Source: Vibrio coralliilyticus
GTDB taxonomy: Bacteria > Pseudomonadota > Gammaproteobacteria > Enterobacterales > Vibrionaceae
Assembly: GCF_024449095.1 (NCBI RefSeq)
Contig: NZ_CP024628.1
Coordinates: forward strand, 124,001 to 188,000
Reading direction: 5' to 3'
DNA: 64,000 nt
Shown: piece by piece, positions 41,772 through 50,859 of the stretch
How the letters are laid out: every line of letters starts with the position of its first letter
How positions within the stretch are numbered: position 1 is the stretch's first letter
The notes under the pieces: generated by a model
Databases searched by the model: none
What the model was told of the DNA's origin: nothing
What the model saw: only the letters and a program-made list of their open reading frames with translations
Position numbers and translations under genes: made by a program

Positions 41772-42677
41772 TTAGATAGAAGTTTCTTCTCTTGACTGAT
41801 TTTTCAGATGTTGAATAAACATCGGGATCTTTTTGGCTAAATGTTTTCTAGACGCGTAAAAAGCATACAAAACCAAGTCTGCAGGCTGATGCTCCATGTC
41901 TATCATGGCCAGCTCACCAGTCGCTAACTCATGTCGACAACTCTCAATTGGCAATAGGGCTGCGCCGAGTCCAGCTAATGCTGCTGTTTTGGCGAGATAG
42001 CCACTGTTGACCTTGAAGGTGGAACTGACCTTTTGAGTCACTAACTCGCCCTCAGCGCTTCTAAACACCCATGGGCTGCCATTTAAAATTGTGTAACTGG
42101 TGATGCAGGGAATATAGTTGAGGTCGGTAATTTGATACGGAGTTGGGTGGGTTTGTAGCCATTTGGGAGAGGCAACAACAGCACTGGGCCATCGCATGAT
42201 CTCTTTAGCTACCCAGTTGTAGTCATCGAGTTTGCCACGGTGAAAACTGATAACAATATCAAACCCATCTAATGGATCGTCCTTTGGATTAATGCTTGTG
42301 TCACAGCATAATGAAATTGAAGGGTGCTCCAGACAGAATGAAACGACCGCTTGGGCTAAGACGGGTGAGTCTGGCATCAGCACTTTTAGCTGTCCTTTAA
42401 CTTCATGAGAGTGCTGGGTCACTTCTTCGAGGGCGTCATTGAGTTTGTCTAAAAGAGATTGAGTTCTGACGTAAAGGTGCTCCCCTGCATCTGTTGGGTT
42501 GATTCTGCGTGTTGTCCGGTCAAACAGTCGAACATCAAGGCGCTCCTCCAGTAAAGCGATATGGCGACTGACATTGGAGGTTGGTAGATCGAGAAATTCT
42601 GCCGCTCTTTTGAAACTGTTGTTTTCGTAAACACAGTGAAAACTTTTGAGCCATTGTTGGTCAATTCTATCTAACAT
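41772..42677 (-). CDS. LysR-family regulator divergent from accD paralogue
   Basis: 301 aa from ATG 42677 (gggataa upstream; the frame is open to 42746). The N-terminal winged HTH (FKRAAEFLDLPTSNVSRHIALLEERLDVRLFDRTTRRINPT) is followed by a LysR substrate domain (about 90-295). It shares a 101-bp intergenic region with the divergent accD-like gene and is likely its regulator, responding to an unknown effector. Confidence 0.85.
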   Translation of the reverse strand: MLDRIDQQWLKSFHCVYENNSFKRAAEFLDLPTSNVSRHIALLEERLDVRLFDRTTRRINPTDAGEHLYVRTQSLLDKLNDALEEVTQHSHEVKGQLKVLMPDSPVLAQAVVSFCLEHPSISLCCDTSINPKDDPLDGFDIVISFHRGKLDDYNWVAKEIMRWPSAVVASPKWLQTHPTPYQITDLNYIPCITSYTILNGSPWVFRSAEGELVTQKVSSTFKVNSGYLAKTAALAGLGAALLPIESCRHELATGELAMIDMEHQPADLVLYAFYASRKHLAKKIPMFIQHLKNQSREETSI

Positions 42678-42778
42678 ATTTATCCCAAAATATTGGATTA
42701 TAAAACCCATTTTACCCACTTTATTACCAATAACTGGCTTATACAATGTTGGCTCTGCAAGTTATTGAAAGGGCTCTC

Positions 42779-43654
42779 ATGGATTGGTTAGAAAACCTCT
42801 TTAATAGAAAAAACAAAATCAGTGCTCGTAAAGCATCGATCCCAGAAGGCATCTGGACCAAATGCTCTTCTTGTGAGCAAATCCTCTATCGTTTGGCGTT
42901 AGAAGAGAACCTAGAGGTTTGCCCAAAGTGCGATCATCATATGAGAATGAAGGCGCGTCACCGATTAGACAGCTTCTTGGATAAGGAGAATCGAGAGGAA
43001 ATTGCCAGTGATCTTATGCCGAAAGATTTACTCAATTTCAAAGATCTGAAGCTATATAAAGATCGTATCTCGCTTGCTCAAAAGACGACAGGCGAAACCG
43101 ATGCTTTGGTGGCCATGAAGGGGGCTCTGTGCGGGATGCCAGTCGTCGCATGCGCATTCGAGTTTGCTTTCATGGCGGGCTCTATGGGGGCTGTGGTCGG
43201 CGCTCGATTTGTGAAAGCGGTTGAAGTAGCGATTGAGGGTAATTGTGGATTAGTGTGCTTTTCTGCTTGTGGTGGTGCCCGTATGCAAGAATCACTCATG
43301 TCTTTAATGCAAATGTCCAAGGCCAGTGCAGCGCTCAACCAATTGTCCCGTTGTGGGTTACCTTATGTTTCGGTGCTGACTGACCAGACATTTGGCGGCG
43401 TGTCCGCTAGCTTAGCCATGCTTGGAGATATTAATATTGGTGAACCTAGAGCGATTATTGGTTTTGCTGGTCGCCGAGTTATAGAGCAGACCGTGCGTGA
43501 ACAACTGCCTGAGAACTTCCAGCGTAGCGAGTTTCTGTTAGAACACGGAGCCATCGATATGATTATTGATCGGCGTGAGATGCGACAGCGTGTCAGTGGA
43601 TTAATCGCGAAAATGACCAATACGACACTGCTTGATGATGCTAATGCGGTCTAG
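42779..43654 (+). CDS. accD: AccD paralogue, acetyl-CoA carboxylase carboxyltransferase beta subunit
   Basis: 291 aa, start at 42779 (open to 42746). It has the AccD zinc ribbon with Cys29, Cys32, Cys48 and Cys51 and a crotonase-fold domain that, with AccA, moves carboxyl from biotin to acetyl-CoA to make malonyl-CoA. Compared with E. coli AccD from memory, active-site blocks differ: [10 protein letters not shown] for [19 protein letters not shown] for FSASGGARM, and TDQTFGG for TDPTMGG. Phe205 here aligns with E. coli Met203, a position at which changes are reported to give andrimid/moiramide resistance. The standard operon neighbours of accD (truA, folC) are absent. It is probably an accessory, drug-insensitive subunit. 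Confidence 0.85.
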   Translation: MDWLENLFNRKNKISARKASIPEGIWTKCSSCEQILYRLALEENLEVCPKCDHHMRMKARHRLDSFLDKENREEIASDLMPKDLLNFKDLKLYKDRISLAQKTTGETDALVAMKGALCGMPVVACAFEFAFMAGSMGAVVGARFVKAVEVAIEGNCGLVCFSACGGARMQESLMSLMQMSKASAALNQLSRCGLPYVSVLTDQTFGGVSASLAMLGDINIGEPRAIIGFAGRRVIEQTVREQLPENFQRSEFLLEHGAIDMIIDRREMRQRVSGLIAKMTNTTLLDDANAV

Positions 43655-43707
43655 TTTGCCCGGCAAAGCACTCTTCAAAGCAAGGCTAGTTGCTTATTTT
43701 TCAAAGT

Positions 43708-43726
43708 AATAAGAATCAATTGCATT
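43708..43726 (-). promoter_or_regulatory. Fur box
   Basis: The reverse complement of 43708-43726 reads aatgcaattgattcttatt and matches a Vibrio-type Fur consensus (AATGANAATNATTNTCATT) at all but three positions. It sits 58 bp upstream of a siderophore-iron reductase start. Confidence 0.6.
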
Positions 43727-43783
43727 AACCTCATGTTATCACTATCCTAACAAGTTGATTTTGATTCTATAAATATCGCCACT

Positions 43784-44515
43784 ATGAGCTCAGACGCTTT
43801 CTTCGATCACCTATTCGAATACGCGCAACAAGTAACGCCTTATCTGGCTGGTGTGATTGCACCGATCCCCGAAGATGCGCCTCAGCAAGACATCATCCAC
43901 GTCGATCATCCGTGCAGTGAAAATATCCAGGATTTGTATGAACGCCTTAAGGCGGCTCATCCTGAAGCTGGCTCTGCCTATTGGCTAACCCGAACGTGGG
44001 ATCTGATTTGTTGGCAACCAGTTTACCTTTCATTCATCTCGATCTATGCGTTGCATGGTTTGCCTGATCTCACTCGTATTGGACAAAAAGTGCAGTCGGA
44101 GTTTGTAGCAGGCTTTCAATTCGAATCTACAGAGCATGTTCATGGCACAGAGGCGGAGTTAGTAGCAAAAGCTGGTATTCAACTGCAGACCTTGTTTGCT
44201 TTTTTCCGCGAAGAAATGAGCCAGTGGACGCGGATTCGTCCGGGCTTTACCAACCACTTGTTCGCTGATGGTGTGCTGGGTTGTCTGGTCAAGCTGAGTA
44301 AGTTTGCCCCTGATATTCCGAATGACTATTTGCTTGAACAGGCTTCACTTTGGTTGGATGCGTGTGGGTTGCCAGCTAAATTGGCTAAAACACTGACCGT
44401 GGATGAACAAAGTGAAGAGTTGAAACTGGTGCGTACCAGTTGTTGTTTGGTATACAAGTGTCACGGACGTAAACTCTGCGAGGATTGTCCGCGACATCCA
44501 GAAAATAAAGCCTAG
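43784..44515 (+). CDS. FhuF-like siderophore ferric-iron reductase
   Basis: 243-aa protein with the C-terminal FhuF-type iron-sulfur motif CC-x10-C-x2-C (SCCLVYKCHGRKLCEDCPRHP, about 220-239) binding a [2Fe-2S] cluster. The N-terminal part is helical and matches siderophore ferric iron reductase proteins that release iron from imported ferri-siderophore in the cytoplasm. A Fur box lies upstream. No siderophore synthesis or receptor gene is adjacent, so it probably serves siderophores taken up elsewhere. Confidence 0.8.
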   Translation: MSSDAFFDHLFEYAQQVTPYLAGVIAPIPEDAPQQDIIHVDHPCSENIQDLYERLKAAHPEAGSAYWLTRTWDLICWQPVYLSFISIYALHGLPDLTRIGQKVQSEFVAGFQFESTEHVHGTEAELVAKAGIQLQTLFAFFREEMSQWTRIRPGFTNHLFADGVLGCLVKLSKFAPDIPNDYLLEQASLWLDACGLPAKLAKTLTVDEQSEELKLVRTSCCLVYKCHGRKLCEDCPRHPENKA

Positions 44516-44630
44516 GTCTGCGTTCCTAACGTTCCGGCGCTAGGTTGTTTCAGCGCGATGGTGAGGATGATCGCGGAAAGGCCAATACAACTGAGTAAAG
44601 CCCCTTTTGTCGTTTTCTTGTTATAAAAAA

Positions 44631-44657
44631 ATCCCCACTAACAAAGTTAGTGGGGAT
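44631..44657 (-). terminator. Intrinsic terminator of BCCT gene
   Basis: Perfect 12-bp stem atccccactaac/gttagtggggat with a 3-nt loop, followed on the minus strand by seven U residues, 44 nt after the BCCT stop. Confidence 0.85.
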
Positions 44658-44700
44658 TCAAGATTGTTTAAGTGACTTAAACGAGTGGTATCGGTATCAC

Positions 44701-46293
44701 TTAAGCGTAGCTGAGCTTGTGATGTTGCAGCTCGGTGCGCATGCCCATCAACAGACTGACACACATGGTCAGCAGAATCACAGTAAATGGTAAGCCAGTT
44801 GAGATGGTTCCTGCTTGCAGCGCTTGAATGGCTTCTGTGCCACCAATCCAAAGCAACATTGCCGCTATAGCGCCTTCTACTGATGCCCAGAAAATGCGTT
44901 GTGGAATCGGTGCATCCACTTTTCCGCCTGAAGTTATGCTGTCGACAACCAGTGAAGCAGAGTCAGATGAGGTGATAAAGAACACCATGATTAATATAAT
45001 AGAAATTACAGAAAGCACTGTCCCCATCGGCATAGCGTCAAAGGCATAGAACAGTGACAAAGTAATATCTGTAAGGCCATTTTGACCTAACTCACCAACC
45101 TGATTGATGACCTGTTCGATTGCGATTCCCCCAAAGGCTGACATCCAGACAAGAGTGATAGCGGTTGGTATCAGAATCACGGCCGTCAGGAATTCTCTTA
45201 CTGTTCGGCCTTTGGAAATACGAGCAATAAACATACCGACACATGGTGACCATGATACCCACCAAGCCCAGTAGAAGACGGTCCAGCCATGCATCCAAGC
45301 TTCGTCTTCGCGACCATATGGGTTACTCAGTGGCAGCATATTTTCAACGTAACCGGCGATGGTAGTTGGAATAGTGCCGAGTGCCGTTGCAAAACCAGCA
45401 ATGATAACGAACATTAGCAGCGCAAAAGCCACAAGTAAGTTGGTGTTACTCAGTACTTTGACCCCGCCATCAATGCCGCGAATAACGGAGATAATGGCTA
45501 GGCTGGTAACAAAAGCGATCACACCAAGTTGAAGGCCGAGTCCACTCTCGATACCAAAAACATGGCTGATACCACTGGCGGCTTGTTGAGCGCCAAGCCC
45601 AAGTGAGGTCGCGAGACCAAACAAGGTAGCGAGAACTGCAAGCACATCAATGATGTGACCAAACCAGCCCCAAGTACGGTCGCCCAAAATAGGATAAAAA
45701 ACTGAACGGATCGATAAAGGTAGGCCTTTATTGAAGGCAAAGAAGGCCATTGCCAGAGCTACGACTGCGTAAATTGCCCAAGGGTGAAGACCCCAGTGGA
45801 ACATGGTTGCACCGAGTGCCACTTTAGCTGCTTCTTCAGTGTATGGCTCGACACCCAGCGGAGTTTCAAACCAACCAGTGAAGTAAGCAACAGGTTCTGC
45901 AACGCCCCAGAACATTAAGCCGATACCCATACCCGCAGCGAACAGCATGGCAATCCACGAAAGGTTGGAATGCTCAGGTTTGGCATCGACACCACCAATG
46001 CGAATTTTGCCATAAGGTGATAAAACTAGGCCAATACAGAAAATTAGGAATACATTTCCAGACCACATAAACAGCGTGTCAAAAGACTCGATGATTTGCA
46101 GCTTTACGCCATCAATAGTGGATTTTGCAACGGTGGGATCGGCGATAAGAAGGGCGACAAGAAAGACAATGATCAGGCCCGCGCTGGCTCCAAAAACAGG
46201 GTTATGTACGTCAAACCCCCATTTCTGAACGTTGTCTTGACCGACGGTATAATCGGTATTTTCAATACTATATCTATCCTTAGTACTACTCAT
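44701..46293 (-). CDS. BCCT-family betaine/choline/carnitine transporter
   Basis: 530 aa with 12 helices, typical of BCCT carriers that import glycine betaine, choline or related osmolytes with sodium or protons. Family landmarks are MLFAAGMGIGLMFWGVAEP (about 95-113), HWGLHPWAIYAVVALAMAFF, and the substrate-binding box FYWAWWVSWSPCVGMFIARISKGRT in helix 8. The short C-terminal tail suggests limited osmosensing. It is monocistronic and divergent from a hybrid kinase. It adds a second osmolyte uptake route to ProVWX. Confidence 0.88.
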   Translation of the reverse strand: MSSTKDRYSIENTDYTVGQDNVQKWGFDVHNPVFGASAGLIIVFLVALLIADPTVAKSTIDGVKLQIIESFDTLFMWSGNVFLIFCIGLVLSPYGKIRIGGVDAKPEHSNLSWIAMLFAAGMGIGLMFWGVAEPVAYFTGWFETPLGVEPYTEEAAKVALGATMFHWGLHPWAIYAVVALAMAFFAFNKGLPLSIRSVFYPILGDRTWGWFGHIIDVLAVLATLFGLATSLGLGAQQAASGISHVFGIESGLGLQLGVIAFVTSLAIISVIRGIDGGVKVLSNTNLLVAFALLMFVIIAGFATALGTIPTTIAGYVENMLPLSNPYGREDEAWMHGWTVFYWAWWVSWSPCVGMFIARISKGRTVREFLTAVILIPTAITLVWMSAFGGIAIEQVINQVGELGQNGLTDITLSLFYAFDAMPMGTVLSVISIILIMVFFITSSDSASLVVDSITSGGKVDAPIPQRIFWASVEGAIAAMLLWIGGTEAIQALQAGTISTGLPFTVILLTMCVSLLMGMRTELQHHKLSYA

Positions 46294-46616
46294 TAATCCT
46301 CACTAATTATTTAGAGCTCGAAGTAAAATTCGTGCAGAGGTTACCAGAATACTTGGTAAAACTAAAGAAAATCAGGTTTATTAAAAATAGTTAAGTAAAT
46401 AGTGGAGGAGGTATTTAGTAGAGGTCTAACTAAATATAGGGTAAGCCATATGATGTTGTTTCTTGCCGTAATGCGAGTGATACATGTTGCAATTCTTTAT
46501 GGTTGAGCGTCCTGAATTATCTTGGCTGGGAGAGGGAACAAAACATCATGTTATAGGGATGAGTCAAGCCAGTTTCACCGTGTTTATGCGATCCTAAGTT
46601 GAGCCATCTGTTTAAC
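46294..46616. other. Divergent spacer between BCCT and hybrid-kinase genes
   Basis: About 320 bp of AT-rich sequence that should contain the BCCT promoter on the minus strand and the kinase promoter on the plus strand. No ORF is supported. A foldable RNA element follows at 46617-46680. Confidence 0.35.
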
Positions 46617-46680
46617 AAAATGCTAGGTGAAAGTATAAGGACAGCCTAAAGGTGTGAAAGTCCCCTTATTCTAGCGTTTT
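46617..46680 (+). ncRNA. Candidate structured 5'-UTR RNA upstream of hybrid kinase
   Basis: A 10-bp outer stem pairs AAAAUGCUAG (46617-46626) with CUAGCGUUUU (46671-46680), all Watson-Crick except one G-U. Inside, AUAAGG (46635-46640) pairs CCUUAU (46664-46669), with a small third stem ACA-CC/GG-UGU closed by UAAA. The octamer GUGAAAGU occurs twice (46627-46634, 46654-46661), both in unpaired or junction positions. The compact multistem fold before a kinase start at 46761 resembles a riboswitch-like element. I could not match it to a known class. Confidence 0.4.
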
Positions 46681-46760
46681 AAATGCTGGACTTGGCCTCT
46701 AAAGATACGCATATGGTCTACTATTATCAGTACGTTACTAATGTAGTCGATGGGGATGGT

Positions 46761-49700
46761 ATGGCAATAAAACGAAGGCTAGCTAAATGGTTTTTTTTCC
46801 TAGTATTTGCCTTACTGGGTGCGTTGGCGATCTACTACTTTGTGACCAAAAATACAGAAAAAAGTCTCTCTCAAGTAAAAGACGCTTTGCAAGTGGAGGC
46901 GATGACCAAGGCTGACTACTTTCGTGAGCATATAGAAAGAAACATCGCCGCTGCTAAATTTCTTCACTCGACACCACCTATTTCAGGGATCACGAGAGCG
47001 CTCAGTAATGATGGTTTAGATGTAGCTGATGGCACCACATTGGAACAATGGAAAGCGCGTCTGAGTATTATTTTTAAAGGGATGATAGAGAACAACCCAG
47101 ATGTCATGCAGTTGAGTGTGATAGTGGCAGATGAGTCAGGACAAGAGTTTATTCGAGTTGATCGCATTCAGGGGAAAGTACTTATCTTGCCTGACAATCA
47201 ATTACAGAGTAAGAGTAAAGAATCCTACTACGGTGCGCTCAAAACGCTTAATTTCAACGAAATCTACATCACCCCGATTAACTTGAATCGTGAACATGGT
47301 CGAGTAGCGTTTCCTTTTCAACCAACTTATCGGATTTTTATGCCGATTTTTTATGAATCTGGGAAGCGCTTTGGTGCGCTGAAAATTAATATCGATGCGA
47401 GTTCTTTATTAACCTATCTGACCCAGGCACATGTTTTGGCGGACGATAACTGGCTGGTAGATAGTGATGGGTACTTCATTACTGCCAAGAACGAAAAAAA
47501 ACAATTTACACGCCAGTTGGAGCCATCCGCAAATATCCATCTGCTATACGATATTCGAGAGGTCGAAAATGGATATTTTGAAATTACGTCGAAAGCTGGA
47601 AGCGGAAGTTGGCTAGCAACCAAGGAAGAGGTTTATCTTGGTAACAATATTTCAAAGCAGCTTACCCTCTATAGTGTGATTAATCAGCTAACGGTACAAA
47701 ACATCGTTCAAGAGGAGCTCACCGAGTTATGGTTAGTGGTGGGGTTTGTTCTTGTGTTTGCTCTTGTTGCTCTTGCATTGTTCTACCGTTCATACCAGTC
47801 AAGCCTACAACTCAATCAAATGAACTCTCGATCGAAAACGGTTATTGAAAACGCTTCTGATGCGATTATCTGCCTTGATGCTTCTGGAGCCATTACCACT
47901 TGGAACCGATCTGCTGAAAAGCTATTTGGCCAAGCTGAGCACTATGTGATTAATAAACCTCTATCGAGTATTGTTACATTATCTGAGCATGATTTATCCG
48001 AAGTATTAGAGCGGGCTAAAAATACACAAGCGATACAGCTCATAGAAGACCAAATCACGACGGATGATACAGTATTTATTGAGGTAAGTGTTGCCCCTAT
48101 TGTTTCTGATGGCCAGCGAAGAAGTAACTCCTTGGTAGTGAATATTCGTAACATCACTGGCGCTGTAAAAGCGCAAGAAGCATTAGAAAATTATAACTCT
48201 GAGCTAGAAGAAAAAGTTTCCCAGCGGACAGAAGAGTTGCAGGCGTATAGTTTTCAGCTAGAAGACGCCCATGAAAAGGCGCTAGAAGCCAGTCAGGCTA
48301 AAAGTAAATTTATTGCCACTATTAGTCACGAAATGCGTACTCCTCTCAATGGGATGATGGGGATGTTGAGTTTAATTAAGACCGGTGGCCTGAGCGCGGT
48401 GCAAAGTAACTACCTCACTATGGCTGAAAATAGTGTCAACACGCTTGCTGTATTGATTAACGATATTCTCGATTTATCGAAAATTGAATCCGGGAAGTTG
48501 GAAATTAATCACATCCTTTTTTCACCAAGAGATGTGCTAGAAACTCTAGTGCAAACTTGTGCGGTCAAAGCCCGAGAAAAGGGGCTCGAGGTGATTTTAG
48601 ATACAGTAGATATCGACTACAAAAAGGTGTTTGGTGACCCAAATAGAATAAAGCAAATTGCGAGTAACCTGATCAATAACGCGATCAAGTTCACCAATGA
48701 GGGAGAAGTCAAGGTTCTGGTCTCAGTGACTCAACAAGAGCCCAGTGTGGTGAGGTTGGTTGTGGATGTTTACGATACGGGAATAGGGATTGCGAAAGAG
48801 AATCAGCATCGTCTTTTCCAACCATTCTCTCAAGAAAAGTCTGAAGTTTCAGAGCAATATGGTGGCACTGGGCTGGGGTTATCGATATGTCGACAGTTGT
48901 GCAAACTGATGAATGGCGAGATTGAGTTTGAATCTGAAAAAGATAAAGGCAGCCATTTTAAGTTCTTCGTTGATTTTGATGAGAGCCAGTGCGAGCAGGA
49001 AGAAAAAGCGTTGATTTTGTCGGGACAAGCAGTGGCAATCGCACTCAATAATGAATCTCTATTAGAATCGGTTACTCGCACGGTTCATTCATTAGGGGGA
49101 GAGGTCTTGCACATAACAGACACTGCCTCAGAGAGCCTGAAACAGTCTGATAGGGTAATTTTTGATGATGCTCACCCGTTGCGACAAGAGATAATCTCAA
49201 TGGTTAAAGCCAGAGCTAAAACAGATAGCCCGCTACATGCGATTGAACTGTGCGCACACTTAAACCAAGCTTCGGGGCATTACCCTAATTCTTTTAGGAT
49301 ATCGAAGCCAAGTACTTATTTGGACTTTTTGGTTGCCTTTAGAGGGGAGCAAACAAAAGATGTCAACGTTGAGATCATAGAAAATGAAGCCTCCTCTATT
49401 GATATCGATCTGTCCGGTACCCGAGTGTTGGTTGTCGACGATAACGAGATAAATAGGGAAGTGGCTCGCGGTTATCTGGAGCGAGTCGGTGCGTTAGTCT
49501 TTTTTGCTCATGATGGCGAGCAGTGTCTTGAAGTTGTTAAGAAGTCGTTTATGAAAGGGGTACCTTTCGATTGCATCTTATTGGACTGTCAGATGCCAGT
49601 GATGAATGGATACGACTGCTCCCGTCAATTAAGGTACAACAGCCAGACATATGGCAGTGGCAAGCTGCCAATTATCGCCATGACGGCGAACGCTTTCTCT

Positions 49701-50210
49701 GGTGAGCGAGAGAAATGTATTTCCTATGGAATGAACGATTTTATTTCCAAACCCGTTGATGCAGAGCTTCTCATCAAGAAAGTTGAGCAGTGGGTGGGGT
49801 TGCCTGATGAGGTGCTTTCCATGAATCAAGCAGAGGGTTTTTCCGAAGAGATGGTAGAAGGTGGTGAGCCTGAATGGGATAAAGATAATGCTCTTGTAAG
49901 AATGCGTGGGGACCATGAGCTTTTGCACACTATTGTTGAGATTTTTAGAGAAACGGCATCAGAGCATATTGAAGCATTAGGTCAATCTATTAAGGAAGGT
50001 AATTCACAAGAGATATTTGAATGGAGTCACAAGTTAAAAGCCGTTTGTGGCGATATAGGAGCTGATAAGCTAAGAGAACTCTTTAGCAAAATTGAAAGTG
50101 AAGCCCGTAAAACAGAAGGCATGAATATAAATTATATCTCTGAAATCTATAAAAAAGTACTGTATTCAGATATCCGTTTACGCAGGGAAATTGATGCCTA
50201 CCTTGCGTAG
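46761..50210 (+). CDS. Hybrid sensor histidine kinase with PAS, REC and HPt domains
   Basis: 1149 aa from ATG 46761, chosen for its gggga ribosome site; the frame is open from 46683. Order: membrane helix 1 (about 9-29), a periplasmic sensor region to about 320 (Cache-like), membrane helix 2 (about 327-350), PAS (about 365-480), coiled coil, HisKA with His523 (ISHEMRTPLNG), HATPase (NNAIKFTNEG, DTGIGI, GGTGLGLSI), receiver with phospho-acceptor Asp942 (LLDCQMPVMNG) and HPt with His1090 (WSHKLKAVCGD). It is a complete His-Asp-His phosphorelay ending in HPt; the output regulator is not adjacent. The signal is unknown. The nearby divergent BCCT gene hints at osmotic or osmolyte sensing, weakly. 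Confidence 0.88.
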   Translation: MAIKRRLAKWFFFLVFALLGALAIYYFVTKNTEKSLSQVKDALQVEAMTKADYFREHIERNIAAAKFLHSTPPISGITRALSNDGLDVADGTTLEQWKARLSIIFKGMIENNPDVMQLSVIVADESGQEFIRVDRIQGKVLILPDNQLQSKSKESYYGALKTLNFNEIYITPINLNREHGRVAFPFQPTYRIFMPIFYESGKRFGALKINIDASSLLTYLTQAHVLADDNWLVDSDGYFITAKNEKKQFTRQLEPSANIHLLYDIREVENGYFEITSKAGSGSWLATKEEVYLGNNISKQLTLYSVINQLTVQNIVQEELTELWLVVGFVLVFALVALALFYRSYQSSLQLNQMNSRSKTVIENASDAIICLDASGAITTWNRSAEKLFGQAEHYVINKPLSSIVTLSEHDLSEVLERAKNTQAIQLIEDQITTDDTVFIEVSVAPIVSDGQRRSNSLVVNIRNITGAVKAQEALENYNSELEEKVSQRTEELQAYSFQLEDAHEKALEASQAKSKFIATISHEMRTPLNGMMGMLSLIKTGGLSAVQSNYLTMAENSVNTLAVLINDILDLSKIESGKLEINHILFSPRDVLETLVQTCAVKAREKGLEVILDTVDIDYKKVFGDPNRIKQIASNLINNAIKFTNEGEVKVLVSVTQQEPSVVRLVVDVYDTGIGIAKENQHRLFQPFSQEKSEVSEQYGGTGLGLSICRQLCKLMNGEIEFESEKDKGSHFKFFVDFDESQCEQEEKALILSGQAVAIALNNESLLESVTRTVHSLGGEVLHITDTASESLKQSDRVIFDDAHPLRQEIISMVKARAKTDSPLHAIELCAHLNQASGHYPNSFRISKPSTYLDFLVAFRGEQTKDVNVEIIENEASSIDIDLSGTRVLVVDDNEINREVARGYLERVGALVFFAHDGEQCLEVVKKSFMKGVPFDCILLDCQMPVMNGYDCSRQLRYNSQTYGSGKLPIIAMTANAFSGEREKCISYGMNDFISKPVDAELLIKKVEQWVGLPDEVLSMNQAEGFSEEMVEGGEPEWDKDNALVRMRGDHELLHTIVEIFRETASEHIEALGQSIKEGNSQEIFEWSHKLKAVCGDIGADKLRELFSKIESEARKTEGMNINYISEIYKKVLYSDIRLRREIDAYLA

Positions 50211-50333
50211 TATGCGGGCTAGAATCGCTTGATTTAATGCCTGTATTATTAATGGTCATATACGATATAAGGTGGTACGCGACGCAAACCCAACCACCTT
50301 TAATTGTATAGCATTTCTGTTCTTTGCGTTGAT

Positions 50334-50765
50334 TCAGACGTTGGAATTACGAGAAGAATTATACGAATACATCCTGATGTTATCTCTAGGGAACCAGCCC
50401 AGTTTCTCATAGAATTTTTGTGCATTGAGGTTGTCGTCGTGGACAAACAGATGAGTTTTAGCAATGCCGATATTGGCTAGCGCGTTAATGGATTGGCTTA
50501 TCAACTGATAGCCAATTCTCTGACCGCGAAACTGAGGTAAGACAGCTAGGTGTTGCATATAGCCCCGCCTACCATCGGTGCCAACCAAAACAGCGCCGAT
50601 AATGTGACCTTCACTGATCGCTACGAAGCTTAAATTGGGGTTTCTGTCGAGGTAGAGTGCGATGTGCTCACGAGAATCGGCATCTCTTACGGACATGCCT
50701 TCAGTCTGAAGCCACAACCGGATTACGGCGTCGTAATCTTCGATTGTCATTGGGCGGATGGTCAC
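50334..50765 (-). CDS. GNAT-family N-acetyltransferase
   Basis: 143 aa from a GTG at 50765 with aaggagg 8 nt upstream; the frame is open to 50831, but this start gives the normal GNAT N-terminus (VTIRPMTIEDYDAVIRLW). The acetyl-CoA loop is MQHLAVLPQFRGQRIGYQLI, near 80-99, followed by THLFVHDDNLNAQKFYEKLGW. It is similar to small YpeA-type acetyltransferases. The acceptor is unknown. Confidence 0.82.
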   Translation of the reverse strand: MTIRPMTIEDYDAVIRLWLQTEGMSVRDADSREHIALYLDRNPNLSFVAISEGHIIGAVLVGTDGRRGYMQHLAVLPQFRGQRIGYQLISQSINALANIGIAKTHLFVHDDNLNAQKFYEKLGWFPRDNIRMYSYNSSRNSNV

Positions 50766-50859
50766 CAATTTAGCCTCCTTGCTAAGCAGATGATGTTGGA
50801 CGTAAAAATGTTTTAAGTCAATAACTATCAATAAGTTACCGCTTTGTCAAAATTGGCGC

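Noticed and set aside
44512..44632. Minus-strand open stretch reading NKKTTKGALLSCIGLSAIIL.., like the C-terminus of a small transporter
   Set aside because: No start codon or upstream part exists; the BCCT terminator abuts it. It could be an EamA-type remnant but is too short to support.
46627..46670. Resemblance of the GGUGAAAGUC-like pieces to group II intron domain V
   Set aside because: The required closing stem and the AGC triad in domain V context are missing and there is no reverse transcriptase gene nearby.
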